DNA of 36,318 bases from Gallionella sp. (GCA_028710565.1 JAQTTV010000032.1:1-36318); one strand, 5' to 3'. Positions 14,914-27,136 are shown, counted from the stretch's first letter. Translations and numbers: made by a program. The notes: generated by a model from the sequence alone, not told the origin.

Positions 14914-16827
14914 ATGCCTGTTATTACTTTACCCGATGGGTCACAACGTCAGTTTGACCAGCCAGTAACCATTGCCGAAGTGGCTGCTAGCATAGGCACG
15001 GGCTTAGCACGGGCGGCATTGGCGGGGCGGGTGGATGGTCAGTTGGTCGATACGTCATATTTGATTTCGGCGGATGCGGCGTTGGCGATTATCACCGACA
15101 AAGATGCGACGGGCTTGGAAGTGATACGCCACTCCACCGCGCATTTGTTGGCGCACGCGGTCAAAGAATTGTTCCCCGATGCGCAAGTGACCATTGGGCC
15201 TGTGATTGAACACGGATTCTTCTACGATTTTTCTTATCATCGTCCGTTTACGCCTGAAGATTTGACCGCGATTGAAAAACGCATGGGTGAATTGGCGAAA
15301 AAAGATTTCACGATCACCCGCAAAGTCTTGCCGCGTGATGAAGCGGTCGCTTATTTCAAAGGCATAGGCGAGGCTTACAAAGCGGAAATTATTGAGTCGA
15401 TTCCTGCGGATCAAGATGTGTCGCTTTACACTCAAGGCGAATTCACCGACTTGTGTCGCGGTCCACACGTGCCTAGCACAGGAAAATTAAAAGTCTTTAA
15501 ATTGATGAAGTTGGCAGGCGCGTACTGGCGTGGCGATTCCAAAAATGAAATGCTGCAACGCATATATGGCACGGCGTGGGCGAAAAAGGACGAATTAGAA
15601 GCCTATTTGCATCAATTGGAAGAAGCGGAAAAACGCGATCATCGCAAATTGGCAAAGCAATTGGATTTGTTCCATATGCAGGATTCTTCTCCTGGCATGG
15701 TGTTTTGGCACCCTAAAGGTTGGACGTTGTGGCAGGAAGTGGAGCAGTACATGCGCCGCAAATTCCGTGAACATGATTACCAAGAAGTGCGCACGCCGAC
15801 CATCATGGATCGTACCTTGTGGGAAAAGTCAGGGCATTGGGAAAACTACCACGACAATATGTTCACCACGCATTCGGAAAACCGCGACTATGCGGTGAAA
15901 CCGATGAATTGCCCTGGACACGTTCAAATTTTTAATCACGGCTTGCACAGCTACCGCGATTTGCCCTTGCGCTTGGCGGAATTTGGTTCCTGCCATCGCA
16001 ATGAGTCATCGGGTTCCTTGCACGGACTGATGCGCGTGCGCGGTTTTACTCAAGATGATGCGCATATTTTCTGTACCGAAGAGCAGGTCGAACCCGAAGT
16101 GTCGCAGTTTATTGTGATGCTGAATGAAGTGTATCGTGATTTTGGCTTTGGCGAAGTATTGGTAAAGCTTTCCACTCGCCCTGAAAAACGCGTCGGTTCG
16201 GATGAAACGTGGGATAAAGCGGAAGCGGGATTAGCCGCTGCGTTGAAACAAAATGGCTTGGATTATGAAATTCAACCAGGTGAAGGTGCGTTTTACGGTC
16301 CGAAAGTGGAATTTACGTTGAAAGACAGTCTAGGTCGTTTGTGGCAATGTGGCACGATACAGTTGGATTTTAATTTACCTGTGCGTTTGGGTGCGGAATT
16401 TGTCGATGAAGACAATACCCGCAAACCGCCTGTGATGTTGCACCGTGCAATTTTGGGTTCGATGGAGCGTTTTATTGGTATTTTGATCGAGCATCACGCA
16501 GGTTCTTTCCCGTTGTGGTTGTCGCCGATTCAAGTGGTACTGATGAATATCTCACAAGCGCAAGCCGAATATACCACCCAAGTGGCGCAAGCCTTGCGGG
16601 CGGCGGGATTGCGTGTGCAATTGGATTTGCGCAATGAGAAGATTACCTATAAAATACGTGAACATAGCTTACAGAAATTACCTTATCAAATTATCATAGG
16701 CGATAAGGAAGTAGCAGGAAGTTTAGTTGCCGTGCGTACCCGTAGTGGTGAAGACCTCGGGCAGATGACGTTAGAAGCCTTGCTTTTGCGTTTGCAAACC
16801 GAAGTACGAAACGGGCGCACGGCTTAA
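14914..16827 (+). CDS. thrS: Threonyl-tRNA synthetase ThrS
   Basis: ThrS charges tRNA-Thr. The 637-residue protein has an N-terminal TGS domain (1-60) and an editing domain with His73, His77, Cys181 and His185 in the expected places. The class II catalytic core includes zinc ligand Cys333 ([10 protein letters not shown]), motif 2 [20 protein letters not shown] and zinc ligand His384 (DDAHIF). The C-terminal anticodon-binding domain begins near [11 protein letters not shown]. Length is normal for the family. It heads the conserved thrS-infC-rpmI-rplT-pheS-pheT-ihfA operon. The leader contains a candidate attenuator directly before the ribosome site. Confidence 0.98.
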   Translation: MPVITLPDGSQRQFDQPVTIAEVAASIGTGLARAALAGRVDGQLVDTSYLISADAALAIITDKDATGLEVIRHSTAHLLAHAVKELFPDAQVTIGPVIEHGFFYDFSYHRPFTPEDLTAIEKRMGELAKKDFTITRKVLPRDEAVAYFKGIGEAYKAEIIESIPADQDVSLYTQGEFTDLCRGPHVPSTGKLKVFKLMKLAGAYWRGDSKNEMLQRIYGTAWAKKDELEAYLHQLEEAEKRDHRKLAKQLDLFHMQDSSPGMVFWHPKGWTLWQEVEQYMRRKFREHDYQEVRTPTIMDRTLWEKSGHWENYHDNMFTTHSENRDYAVKPMNCPGHVQIFNHGLHSYRDLPLRLAEFGSCHRNESSGSLHGLMRVRGFTQDDAHIFCTEEQVEPEVSQFIVMLNEVYRDFGFGEVLVKLSTRPEKRVGSDETWDKAEAGLAAALKQNGLDYEIQPGEGAFYGPKVEFTLKDSLGRLWQCGTIQLDFNLPVRLGAEFVDEDNTRKPPVMLHRAILGSMERFIGILIEHHAGSFPLWLSPIQVVLMNISQAQAEYTTQVAQALRAAGLRVQLDLRNEKITYKIREHSLQKLPYQIIIGDKEVAGSLVAVRTRSGEDLGQMTLEALLLRLQTEVRNGRTA

Positions 16828-16920
16828 TGTTGTCTGGTAATGCGTAAAAATAAAGACTTCCCTTGTCAATCGCGTCATTATTACAAAGATGCGTAAAGTG
16901 GACAGTCATTTCAGTGGAGA

Positions 16921-17451
16921 ATGGCAATAGCACAAGATAAAGCACAACGCATGAATGAGCAGATTACCGCACCTCGTGTGCGTCTCATTGGCGTAGAAAA
17001 AGAACCGCTCGGCATTGTTTCCATCGCGGAAGCCTTGCGTTTGGCAGATGTTGCAGAATTAGATTTGGTGGAAATTTCACCTTTAGCTGATCCGCCCGTG
17101 TGTCGTATTATGGACATCGGTAAATTCAAATATGCCGAAAGTAAAAAGCTGCACGAAGCCAAGCTTAAGCAAAAGCAAGTACAGATTAAGGAAATCAAAT
17201 TCCGCCCTGGTACAGACGAAGGCGATTACAACATCAAGTTGCGTAATCTGATTAAGTTCCTGTCCGAGGGCGATAAAACTAAAATCACCCTGCGTTTCCG
17301 TGGTCGTGAAATTGCCCACCAAGAAATTGGGATGCGCTTGATTGAGCGTGTTCGCGGTGATTTGGAAGAATATGCGGTGGTTGAGCAATTTCCTAAGATG
17401 GAAGGTCGTCAAATGGTGATGGTGTTGTCACCGAAGGCGAAGAAAAAATAA
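16921..17451 (+). CDS. infC: Translation initiation factor IF-3
   Basis: IF-3 binds the 30S subunit, prevents 50S joining and proofreads start codons. The 176-residue frame has the N-domain ([20 protein letters not shown]), the linker rich in Lys and Gln, and the C-domain [19 protein letters not shown] with [13 protein letters not shown]. The start is uncertain. ATG 16921 lies only 1 nt after GGAG (16916-16919). The ATA at 16927 lies 7 nt after the same site, at good spacing. IF-3 genes often start at AUU, AUA or AUC as an autoregulatory device, so ATA is a real alternative that would shorten the protein by two residues. Confidence 0.96.
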   Translation: MAIAQDKAQRMNEQITAPRVRLIGVEKEPLGIVSIAEALRLADVAELDLVEISPLADPPVCRIMDIGKFKYAESKKLHEAKLKQKQVQIKEIKFRPGTDEGDYNIKLRNLIKFLSEGDKTKITLRFRGREIAHQEIGMRLIERVRGDLEEYAVVEQFPKMEGRQMVMVLSPKAKKK

Positions 17452-17581
17452 TTGAATTGTTGCTTGAATTCAACGGGGAAGATTCAAGTGATGTTGTGCC
17501 ATTCCCCAATAAAAAGTGATGTATGGGTTATCAAGTTTTTCCAGTCGGAAAACACCTCGCATCATAACTTAAGGAGTAGTT
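17452..17581 (+). promoter_or_regulatory. Structured infC-rpmI spacer, possible L20 autoregulatory site
   Basis: This 130-nt spacer holds several possible stems: GGGGAA (17475-17480) with TTCCCC (17502-17507); CTTGAAT (17463-17469) with ATTCAAG (17483-17489), mutually exclusive with the first; and TTTTCC-AGTC-GGAAAA farther on. In E. coli, ribosomal protein L20 binds this intergenic region to repress rpmI-rplT. The same role here is inference. Confidence 0.35.
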
Positions 17582-17779
17582 ATGCCTAAGATGAAAACCA
17601 AAAGCGGAGCGAAGAAGCGTTTTGTCGTTCGCGCGGGTGGCAGTATCAAGCGTTCACAAGCTTTCAAACGTCACATCTTGACTAAGAAAACCACTAAGTG
17701 CAAACGTCAGTTACGCGGTACAGCTGAAGTTCACGCAACCAATACAGCATCGGTTCGCGCCATGATGCCTTACGCATAA
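17582..17779 (+). CDS. rpmI: 50S ribosomal protein L35
   Basis: This 65-residue, very basic protein begins [20 protein letters not shown] and contains [17 protein letters not shown], typical of L35 of the large subunit. The ribosome site AAGGAG precedes the ATG. It is followed by rplT after 10 nt, so L35 and L20 are expressed together, with the spacer at 17452-17581 as the likely control point. Confidence 0.98.
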   Translation: MPKMKTKSGAKKRFVVRAGGSIKRSQAFKRHILTKKTTKCKRQLRGTAEVHATNTASVRAMMPYA

Positions 17780-17789
17780 GGAGCGAAAT

Positions 17790-18149
17790 ATGCCAAGAGT
17801 AAAACGTGGGGTCGTCGCCCGTGCAACGCACAAGAAACTGTTAGCCAAAGCAAAAGGTTATCGTGGTCGCCGCAAGAACGTCTATCGTATCGCCAAACAG
17901 GCGGTAATGAAGGCAGGTCAATATGCTTACCGTGATCGTCGTCAAAAGAAACGTCAATTCCGCACTTTGTGGATTGCGCGTATCAATGCAGCAGCACGTG
18001 AATGCGGTATGCCATACAGCGTATTCATGAATGGCCTGAAAAAAGCAGACATTCAAGTGGATCGTAAAGTATTGTCTGACATCGCCGTGTTTGATAAGCC
18101 AGCGTTTGCGCAATTCGTTGCACAAGCGAAAGCCAGCCTCGGTCTGTAA
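17790..18149 (+). CDS. rplT: 50S ribosomal protein L20
   Basis: This 119-residue basic protein begins [20 protein letters not shown] and contains [40 protein letters not shown] and the C-terminal globular domain. L20 is an early 23S rRNA assembly protein and in E. coli represses its own operon. AAGGAG precedes the ATG. It is followed by two strong hairpins before pheS (18159-18228). Confidence 0.98.
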   Translation: MPRVKRGVVARATHKKLLAKAKGYRGRRKNVYRIAKQAVMKAGQYAYRDRRQKKRQFRTLWIARINAAARECGMPYSVFMNGLKKADIQVDRKVLSDIAVFDKPAFAQFVAQAKASLGL

Positions 18150-18158
18150 GCAAAACGA

Positions 18159-18228
18159 CGCGGTCAACTACATCTCTCATCGAAATGTAGTCGCGTGATA
18201 AAGGAGGCTTCTGCCTCCTTTATCATTT
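18159..18228 (+). terminator. Tandem hairpins between rplT and pheS, candidate attenuator
   Basis: The first stem is ACTACAT (18167-18173) with ATGTAGT (18185-18191), extended by CGCG (18159-18162) with CGCG (18192-18195). The second is a perfect 12-bp stem GATAAAGGAGGC (18197-18208) with GCCTCCTTTATC (18213-18224), followed by ATTTT. The short T run suggests partial termination. E. coli attenuates pheST at this place through the pheM leader peptide; no Phe-rich leader ORF is visible here. Confidence 0.6.
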
Positions 18229-18231
18229 TAA

Positions 18232-19257
<1,026 letters not shown>

Positions 19258-19268
19258 CCGAGAACAAC

Positions 19269-21641
19269 ATGAAATTTTCTGAAAATTGGTTAAGAACGTG
19301 GGTCAATCCTGACCTATCCAGCGCGGAGCTGGGACATTTGCTGACCATGGCGGGCTTGGAAGTGGAAGAGCAAACTGCCGTAGCACCCGCGTTTAACAAC
19401 GTGGTGGTGGCGCAAGTGTTGGAGATCGTCAAACATCCCAACGCGGATCGCTTGAATGTATGCCAAGTCAACGTGGGCGAAGCACAGCCGCTGACCATCG
19501 TTTGCGGCGCGTCCAATGTCGCGGTCGGCATCAAAGTGCCATGTGCGCGTATTGGCGCGGTGCTGCCTGGCAACTTCGTCATTAAGCAAGCTAAGGTGCG
19601 CAGTATCGAGTCCTTCGGCATGTTGTGTTCGGACAAAGAACTTGGCTTGGCAGAAGACAGCTCAGGCTTATGGATTTTGCCTGACGATGCGCCCGTGGGC
19701 ACGAGCATCCGTGAGTATTTGGAATTAGACGATCAACTGTTTACCCTGAAACTCACACCAAATCGCAGCGATTGTTCGGGTATGGTCGGCATTGCGCGGG
19801 AAGTCGCCGCACTGACGGGCAGCCAGATGATGGCACAAGCGATTCCTGAACACAGCGCGACAATTCCTGACACGCTGGCGGTGACAGTGGCAGATGCAGC
19901 AGCCTGTCCGTTGTATTGCGGTCGGGTGATTCGCGGCGTGAATGCCGCCGTGCCTACGCCGACATGGATGGTTCGTCGTTTGGAACGCAGTGGGCTGCGT
20001 AGCATCAACGCCGTGGTCGATGTGACCAACTATGTAATGTGGGAAATGGGGCAACCCATGCACGCCTTTGATTTGGCTACTTTGTCGGGCAACATCGCTG
20101 TGCGCCGTGCGCATGCAGGCGAAACGCTGACCTTGTTGAACGAACAAACCGTCACACTGGACGCGCAAACCTTGGTCATCGCCGACGACGCACGCGTGTT
20201 GGCACTGGCTGGCATCATGGGCGGGCAAGGCAGCGGCGTGGAGACCACTTCGCAAGACCTGTTCTTGGAATGCGCCTTCTTCCATCCCGATGCGATGGCA
20301 GGACAAGCGCGCCGCTTTGGCTTGGCAACGGACTCTTCCTTCCGCTTTGAACGCGGGGTGGATTTCGCTGCAACCAGTCGCGCCATGGAACGCGCCACGC
20401 AATTGATTTTGGAAATTTGCGGCGGACAAGTCGGTGAAATCCGCACCGTGCAAGGCGAACTGCCCACGCGTGCGCCGATTACCTTGCGTCCGTCGCGGGT
20501 CAAACGCGTGTTGGGTATCACGCTGGAAGCCGCTCAAATCGCGGACTTGTTCCAGCGTTTGCAACTGGCTTTCACAACAGAAAGCAACGCGACTGGCGAA
20601 CTGGTGTTCAACGTCCAACCGCCCAGCTTCCGTTTTGACTTGTCGATTGAAGCCGATTTGATCGAAGAATTGGCGCGGTTGTATGGCTATGACAATATCC
20701 CCGCTTTGCCTCCACATGCCGCGCTGACGATATTGCCGCAAAGTGAATCACAACGTGCGTTGGCATCTTTACAACACACAATTGTCACCCGCGATTATCA
20801 AGAAATTGTCAGCTACGCGTTTGTGGATGAAGCGGCTGAACGCACGTTGTGTGGCAACGCCAATCCCGTCGCGCTGCAAAACCCCATTGCCAGCAACTTG
20901 GCAGTAATGCGCAGTAGTTTGTTGTCGGGCTTGGTAGAAGCCTTGCGTTTCAATTTAAACCGCAAACAAGCACGTGTACGGCTGTTTGAAGTAGGCGCGT
21001 GTTTTGCGCATGCCGATACAGGCTATGCACAAACCCAACGTCTGTCAGGCATCGCTTATGGCACCGTGCAACCCGAACAATGGGGTAGCGCAGCACGAAA
21101 CGTCGATTTTTATGATGTCAAAGCTGATGTGGAAGCCCTGTTCGCGCCGCAAAGCGTGCGCTTCGTCGCCGCGACACATCCCGCTTTGCATCCTGGTCGC
21201 TGCGCACAGATTTACTGCGGTGATCGCGTCATTGGTATCATGGGCGAGCTACATCCACAGTGGCAGCAAGAATACGGCATGCCGCTTGCCGCAGTGTGGT
21301 TTGAGGTCGAACTGGGTGCACTTTCAAGCCAAACCGTACCCAGCATGACCGAGATCGCTAAATCATTGCCCGTGCGTCGTGACTTGGCGGTATTGGTCGA
21401 TGACAGCGTGTCAGTGCAAGCCTTACTGGATGCAATGCAACAAGCCAACGCCCCATTTGTACAAACCTTAAACTTGTTCGATGTGTATCGTGGTAAAGGT
21501 GTGGAACAAGGCAAAAAAAGCCTTGCATTCCGCGTGTTACTACAAGATACTCAAAAAACTTTAACCGATTTAGAAATAGAACCCAGCATCGTGCTGTTGG
21601 TGCAAGCCATGCAACAACACGGTGCGCAATTGCGTATGTAA
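19269..21641 (+). CDS. pheT: Phenylalanyl-tRNA synthetase beta subunit
   Basis: The 790-residue beta subunit contains, in order, an N-terminal EMAP-like tRNA-binding domain (about 39-150, with [15 protein letters not shown]), the B3/B4 editing domain (ITRP-type core near [20 protein letters not shown]), the B5 DNA-binding-like domain, a catalytic-like domain ([11 protein letters not shown]) and a C-terminal FDX-ACB anticodon-binding domain ([14 protein letters not shown]). Length is normal. It is followed by ihfA after 10 nt, as in enterics. Confidence 0.97.
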   Translation: MKFSENWLRTWVNPDLSSAELGHLLTMAGLEVEEQTAVAPAFNNVVVAQVLEIVKHPNADRLNVCQVNVGEAQPLTIVCGASNVAVGIKVPCARIGAVLPGNFVIKQAKVRSIESFGMLCSDKELGLAEDSSGLWILPDDAPVGTSIREYLELDDQLFTLKLTPNRSDCSGMVGIAREVAALTGSQMMAQAIPEHSATIPDTLAVTVADAAACPLYCGRVIRGVNAAVPTPTWMVRRLERSGLRSINAVVDVTNYVMWEMGQPMHAFDLATLSGNIAVRRAHAGETLTLLNEQTVTLDAQTLVIADDARVLALAGIMGGQGSGVETTSQDLFLECAFFHPDAMAGQARRFGLATDSSFRFERGVDFAATSRAMERATQLILEICGGQVGEIRTVQGELPTRAPITLRPSRVKRVLGITLEAAQIADLFQRLQLAFTTESNATGELVFNVQPPSFRFDLSIEADLIEELARLYGYDNIPALPPHAALTILPQSESQRALASLQHTIVTRDYQEIVSYAFVDEAAERTLCGNANPVALQNPIASNLAVMRSSLLSGLVEALRFNLNRKQARVRLFEVGACFAHADTGYAQTQRLSGIAYGTVQPEQWGSAARNVDFYDVKADVEALFAPQSVRFVAATHPALHPGRCAQIYCGDRVIGIMGELHPQWQQEYGMPLAAVWFEVELGALSSQTVPSMTEIAKSLPVRRDLAVLVDDSVSVQALLDAMQQANAPFVQTLNLFDVYRGKGVEQGKKSLAFRVLLQDTQKTLTDLEIEPSIVLLVQAMQQHGAQLRM

Positions 21642-21651
21642 GAGGAGAAAT

Positions 21652-21966
21652 ATGATTGCCAGCACTTTGACCAAAGCAGAATTAGCCGATTTACTGTTTG
21701 AACAAGTAGGTATTAACAAGCGTGATGCCAAGGGGATAGTCGAAAACTTCTTTGAAGAAATTCGCGCACAGTTGGAACAAGGTACGAGTGTGAAATTGTC
21801 AGGTTTTGGCAATTTTGAATTACGTGACAAACCACAACGCCCAGGCCGCAATCCTAAAACAGGAGAAGAAATTCCCATTACTGCACGTCGTGTCGTTACA
21901 TTTCACCCCAGTCAAAAACTGAAAACACTGGTGGAGACGAAGTACCACCCAGAAGCAACAGCATAA
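21652..21966 (+). CDS. ihfA: Integration host factor alpha subunit
   Basis: This 104-residue HU/IHF-family protein begins [20 protein letters not shown]. The DNA-bending arm [20 protein letters not shown] and the [10 protein letters not shown] segment are clear, and the extended C-terminus beyond the second helix suits IhfA. ATG 21652 is preceded by AGAGGAGA; a longer frame from 21622 adds residues lying in pheT sequence. IHF alpha pairs with IhfB to bend DNA at promoters and recombination sites. The gene ends the thrS operon at a strong terminator. Confidence 0.97.
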   Translation: MIASTLTKAELADLLFEQVGINKRDAKGIVENFFEEIRAQLEQGTSVKLSGFGNFELRDKPQRPGRNPKTGEEIPITARRVVTFHPSQKLKTLVETKYHPEATA

Positions 21967-21996
21967 AACTGAGAAGGGGATTCCCCTTCTTAAGCA

Positions 21997-22033
21997 CCAT
22001 AAAAAACGGCGCAATTTGCGCCGTTTTTTATGG
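21997..22033. terminator. Bidirectional terminator between ihfA and glnB
   Basis: A perfect 16-bp stem (21997-22012 with 22018-22033, loop AATTT) has A6 and T6 runs on both sides of a CGGCGC core, so it works for both convergent messages. A smaller stem, GAGAAGGGGA/TTCCCCTTCT, precedes it at 21971-21990. Confidence 0.93.
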
Positions 22034-22078
22034 CTATCCCCGTTCATAAACAGGGATAGTAGCTGCTACTTAAGATAC

Positions 22079-22435
<357 letters not shown>

Positions 22436-22537
22436 TTAATGAATTACCCAATAAGGGCAAGAGCTGCATTGTATCAACTACCACGCAAAAATAAAGTGCC
22501 TTTTTCAATACGTGGACGAAGATACGCACTTTTTAGC

Positions 22538-22933
22538 TTATTTAGTCACCACGGGCAGCCCAGCCTTTCCCCAAGCCGTGATGCCACCGCTGATATTGCT
22601 CACTTGACTGTATCCTGCCTCTTTTAAAAGTTGCACCGCTTTTGCGGAACGTCTTCCCGAACGGCATATCACCACGATAGGCTTGTCTTTGTACGCCACG
22701 ACTTCTTGCAAACGCCCGCTGAGTTCACCCAATGGAATCAAATGTGCATTCGGCGCATGACCTTCGGCGTATTCCGCCACTTCCCGCACATCTAACAGAT
22801 ACGCACCTTGTTGTACCATGGTTTGCGCCTCTGCCACCGCAATGCCAGCGGGCGGGTTAAATTGCTGCCAGCCGACATAAGCCAACAGCGCGACGATGAG
22901 TATATTTAGGATTTTATTGGTGGTGAGTTTCAT
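22538..22933 (-). CDS. Membrane-anchored rhodanese-domain protein
   Basis: The 131-residue protein has an N-terminal membrane segment (ILNILIVALLAYVGW, about 8-22) followed by one rhodanese domain with active-site Cys90 in the loop CRSGRRS and the preceding YLLDVREVAEYAEGH. The rhodanese domain probably faces the periplasm. Single-domain rhodaneses transfer sulfane sulfur, and the physiological acceptor is not evident. It lies between glnB and dapB, transcribed with them in direction but separated by 120 and 150 nt, so it may be independent. Confidence 0.88.
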   Translation of the reverse strand: MKLTTNKILNILIVALLAYVGWQQFNPPAGIAVAEAQTMVQQGAYLLDVREVAEYAEGHAPNAHLIPLGELSGRLQEVVAYKDKPIVVICRSGRRSAKAVQLLKEAGYSQVSNISGGITAWGKAGLPVVTK

Positions 22934-23083
22934 TCGATTTTAATGTGATGCTAAAACGTGCTGATAAGTTTGGAAAACACTTGTCCCAATTCGCTTGTTA
23001 TCGACCAGCTGGAGCAGAGTGGCATCCCAGCAAAGCTGTGACGATACGATGTAGTCTTCCATACGAAGAACAACCAATGGGAA

Positions 23084-23989
<906 letters not shown>

Positions 23990-23992
23990 TTA

Positions 23993-24034
23993 CCCTCTCC
24001 CCCCGCCCCTCTCCCGCAGGCGGGCGAGGGGAGT
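23993..24034 (-). repeat. GC-rich palindromic intergenic repeat, copy 2
   Basis: This 42-bp copy is in reverse orientation to 5543-5584. The core hairpin is CCCGC-CT-GCGGG where copy 1 has CCCAC-TT-GTGGG, so both stem partners changed together. It ends 5 nt past the bamE stop and may act as its 3' hairpin. The rest of the 145-nt dapB-bamE gap includes GGTGGATGCGC, a fragment resembling the unit at 28591-28620. Confidence 0.8.
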
Positions 24035-24038
24035 CAGG

Positions 24039-24371
24039 TTATTTGGTCGCGGGGTTGTCTTCTTCGATCTTCGCCAGACTGTCGCCTTCAAAAATCAAGG
24101 TCAGCCGATGTTGCTCGACTAACTTTTCTTCTTGGATGAGACGATAAACATAATCCCAACGATTTTGATGAAAAGGGTCATTCAACAGCGGCGTGCCAAG
24201 CACATAGCGAATTTGTTGGCGGGTCATGCCAATTTTGATTTTTTCACGCATTTCAGGGCTGACATAATTCCCCTGACGGATGTCCATTTTGTAAGGGGAA
24301 AGATGGGGGATGCTGGGTAGGTAGCTACAGGCGGTCAATAACAGGGGAGCGATAAGCAGGGAAATGCGCAT
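24039..24371 (-). CDS. bamE: Outer membrane assembly lipoprotein BamE (SmpA)
   Basis: BamE is a small lipoprotein of the BAM complex, which inserts beta-barrel proteins into the outer membrane. The 110-residue protein has a lipoprotein signal ending in the lipobox LLTAC, with the lipidated Cys15, then GNYVSPEMREKIKIGMTRQQ, YVLGTPLLNDPFHQNRWDYV and the final strand region. The start at complement 24371 is chosen because it places the lipobox correctly and AAAGAGA is upstream; a longer frame adds a charged N-terminus. It lies 45 nt after recN on the same strand, whereas in many relatives it is divergent. Confidence 0.93.
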   Translation of the reverse strand: MRISLLIAPLLLTACSYLPSIPHLSPYKMDIRQGNYVSPEMREKIKIGMTRQQIRYVLGTPLLNDPFHQNRWDYVYRLIQEEKLVEQHRLTLIFEGDSLAKIEEDNPATK

Positions 24372-24416
24372 AATGGTTCTCTTTATTCGGTAAATAGGTA
24401 GCCGCCGCATGATACC

Positions 24417-26078
24417 TCAAGCCGCCATGCTCAACATCTCTGCTGCGTGTTGGCGAGTGGTATCGGTGATGGTCGCACCGCCCAACATGCGGGCGATTTC
24501 TTCAACGCGCTGTGGCGCGGTGAGTGAGGTAATGTGGCTATAGGTTTGATTGGATTCGACGGATTTGCTGACTTGCCATTGCTGATCTGCCATCGCCGCG
24601 ACTTGGGGTAAATGGGTCACACACAGCACTTGGTAATGTTTGCCCAATTGTTTCAATCGTTGCCCGACGATTTCCGCCACGCGCCCGCCGATGCCGCTAT
24701 CCACTTCGTCAAAAATCAAGGTCGGCACGCTGGCGAGTTGGCTGGTGGCAACTTGGATCGCTAAGCTGATACGGGATAATTCGCCGCCTGACGCGACTTT
24801 AGCCAGACTGCGCGGGGGAATACCAGGGTTGGCAGCCACTTGTAATTCCACCGTTTCCAAACCATGCGCGTTGCCTTCGTCCAGTGGTATCAACGCGACT
24901 TGGAAGCGTCCGCCTTGCATGGCAAGGGTTTGCATCGTGGCGGTGATGTCTTCAGACAATATCACGGCGGTGGCTTGACGTTGCTGACTCAGGGCGCGGG
25001 CAGCGGTTAAATAATCTTGCTGGGCGACCTGTTCTTGTGCTGCCAAGGCGGTTAAATCACCATCGCTACCTAATTCTGCCAAGCGTGCCGTCACGCGTTG
25101 CAATACTTCGTCGAGTTGCACGGGGGCAACGCGATATTTGCGGGCGGTGTCGATCACGCTTTCAATACGTTGTGCTTGTTCGTGTAGCTGTTGCGGATCG
25201 GTTTCTAGGCGTTGTTGGTAAGTGCGCAAGGCATACACCGCTTCTTGCAACTCGGTTTGCGCGCTGTCTAATAACTGCAAAATATCGCCCAGACGGGCAT
25301 CGTGTGCCACATGTTCGCGCATGCGACTGGACAGCGCACTCAGTTGTGCCAAGCACGAGGCATCCGCTTCGCTCAGTGTTTCCAAGCCAAACTCGGCGGT
25401 TTCTTGCAAGCTAACGGCGTGTGACAAGCGGGTATAATCGCTTTGCAAGGCTTCCCAACCTGATACATCAAACGCCAGATCTTGTAATTCACGTTGCTGA
25501 AATTGCAATAATTCCCGTTCGGCGGTGACGGCGGCGGCGTTTTCAGTCAGCAAAATACGACGGCGTTGTAAGGCTTGCCAAGTTTGGTACAACTGGGCGA
25601 CTTGTGTGGCATCGGCTTGTAAGCCCGCATAACCGTCTAACAATTGCCGCTGCGCATCGGGTCGCAACAGGGATTGATGCGCATGTTGACCGTGTATATC
25701 CAGCAAGTATTCACCTGCCTCACGCAATTGTTGCAACGTTGCACTACGGCCATTGATAAAGCTGCGGGAACGACCCTTGGCATCAATCACGCGGCGTAGC
25801 AAACAGCTATCCTCTTCGCCATCGAGCTCTTGTTCGCGCAGCCAGTGTTGCAAATCGCCTAATTGGGCAATGTCAAATTCAGCGGTGATTTCGGCGCGTT
25901 CACAGCCCGTGCGCACCATGTTGCTATCGCCCCGTTCGCCCAACGCCAGCGACAATGCGTCGATGAGGATGGACTTGCCCGCGCCCGTTTCGCCTGTCAG
26001 CGCGGTAAAACCAGTTGAAAAATCCAGCTCTAGGCTAGAAACAATCACAAAATCGCGTAGCGTCAGAAAGGTCAGCAT
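24417..26078 (-). CDS. recN: DNA repair protein RecN
   Basis: RecN is an SMC-like ATPase used in double-strand break repair. The 553-residue protein has Walker A GETGAGKS (29-36), a central antiparallel coiled coil (about 150-370) and the C-terminal ABC signature SGGELSRISLAIQ. Walker B is FDEVDSGIGGRVAEIV, followed by CVTHLPQVAAMAD. Length is standard. It starts 3 nt after the nadK stop, so the two are cotranscribed as in many gammaproteobacteria. SOS control is typical elsewhere, but no LexA box was recognised in the nadK upstream region. Confidence 0.96.
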   Translation of the reverse strand: MLTFLTLRDFVIVSSLELDFSTGFTALTGETGAGKSILIDALSLALGERGDSNMVRTGCERAEITAEFDIAQLGDLQHWLREQELDGEEDSCLLRRVIDAKGRSRSFINGRSATLQQLREAGEYLLDIHGQHAHQSLLRPDAQRQLLDGYAGLQADATQVAQLYQTWQALQRRRILLTENAAAVTAERELLQFQQRELQDLAFDVSGWEALQSDYTRLSHAVSLQETAEFGLETLSEADASCLAQLSALSSRMREHVAHDARLGDILQLLDSAQTELQEAVYALRTYQQRLETDPQQLHEQAQRIESVIDTARKYRVAPVQLDEVLQRVTARLAELGSDGDLTALAAQEQVAQQDYLTAARALSQQRQATAVILSEDITATMQTLAMQGGRFQVALIPLDEGNAHGLETVELQVAANPGIPPRSLAKVASGGELSRISLAIQVATSQLASVPTLIFDEVDSGIGGRVAEIVGQRLKQLGKHYQVLCVTHLPQVAAMADQQWQVSKSVESNQTYSHITSLTAPQRVEEIARMLGGATITDTTRQHAAEMLSMAA

Positions 26079-26081
26079 GGT

Positions 26082-26954
26082 TTATAAAGATTGATTCCAA
26101 AGCATTTTTTCACGTAGGGTGTGGTAATAGCTATGGTCTTGAGGATGAAGAATGCAAGCAGATTGCGGATGGCGGGTGATGATAATTTTATCGTTAAACA
26201 GCAAATCAAAATGGGTGTGACTATCAAAGCGCACGCGCACATTGCGCGGGGTTTTCATTAAAATTTCCAGCACGGCATGGCCGCTGACCACTAAAGAGCG
26301 ACTGCTTAAGGTATGGGGGCAAATTGGTACTAATTGAATCACATCTAAACTGGGGTGGAGGATCGCCCCACCAGCGGACAGTGCGTAAGCTGTCGAACCC
26401 GTGGGGGTCGAAACAATCAGCCCATCTGCACGTTGATGATAAAGATGCTCACCGTCAATCCTAACCTCAAACTCAATCACACTGCTGATATTGCCTCTAT
26501 GCACCACCACTTCATTAAAAGCGAGAGAGTGAAATACCTCAACATCGTCGCGCATCACCCGTGTGGTCAACAACATACGATGTTCGGGAATAAAGTCACC
26601 GTTTAACATCGCTAACAGACTGACTTGGATGTTTTCTAAGGTTAAATCCGTCAAAAATCCCAGCCGTCCTTGATTCACCCCGATCAGCGGCACTTTGTCG
26701 GACGATAAACTGCGAGCTATATTGAGCAGCGTGCCATCCCCGCCCAGCACAATCGCCACATCCACCACCTTGCCCACTTGATCGAGCGGCAACACGGTAT
26801 AAGGATGTTGACCCAGATAGGTTGCTGTCAGGCTATCCACCACCACGTGTAGGTTTTGTGCTGATAAAAACTCGGCCAAGCATAACAAAGGCTCCGCAAT
26901 GTCAGGAGCCTTGTATTTGCCGATTAACGCGACAGATTTGAATGGAAGTTTCAT
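26082..26954 (-). CDS. nadK: NAD kinase NadK
   Basis: NadK phosphorylates NAD to NADP. The 290-residue protein has the GGDGT motif (71-75) followed by LLNIARSL, then NQGRLGFLTDL and the glycine-rich PTGSTAYALSAGGAILHP. The start at complement 26954 aligns with family N-termini. It lies only 7 nt downstream of a good -10 box, so the message is predicted to be leaderless, and no ribosome site is present. It is followed immediately by recN. Confidence 0.95.
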   Translation of the reverse strand: MKLPFKSVALIGKYKAPDIAEPLLCLAEFLSAQNLHVVVDSLTATYLGQHPYTVLPLDQVGKVVDVAIVLGGDGTLLNIARSLSSDKVPLIGVNQGRLGFLTDLTLENIQVSLLAMLNGDFIPEHRMLLTTRVMRDDVEVFHSLAFNEVVVHRGNISSVIEFEVRIDGEHLYHQRADGLIVSTPTGSTAYALSAGGAILHPSLDVIQLVPICPHTLSSRSLVVSGHAVLEILMKTPRNVRVRFDSHTHFDLLFNDKIIITRHPQSACILHPQDHSYYHTLREKMLWNQSL

Positions 26955-26961
26955 GGACGTG

Positions 26962-26990
26962 ATTAAACCATAACACCATGACAATGACAA
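26962..26990 (-). promoter_or_regulatory. Promoter for nadK-recN giving a leaderless mRNA
   Basis: On the minus strand TTGTCA (complement of 26985-26990) and TTTAAT (complement of 26962-26967) are 17 nt apart, each one mismatch from consensus. The start point should fall at about 26955, at the nadK ATG. Confidence 0.6.
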
Positions 26991-27136
26991 AGACTAGATG
27001 GGCGTAATAGTGATATGAGGCTGTGCAGGATATGGCAACTCCCTATTTTAGGGGCGAGACGAATATCGCCATTTATTTGATCGCACATCATTTTTTAGAT
27101 TTTAAGTCGAAGTGAGGGATAAAGAGCCGCGTCAAT

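Noticed and set aside
19725..20741. 338-codon open frame antisense to pheT
   Set aside because: It lies wholly within pheT, lacks recognisable motifs and a ribosome site, and reflects codon bias of the sense strand.
22485..22500. Sigma54 promoter upstream of glnB
   Set aside because: On the minus strand GGCAC and TTTGC are present, but the GG and GC dinucleotides are separated by 12 bases, not the required 10.
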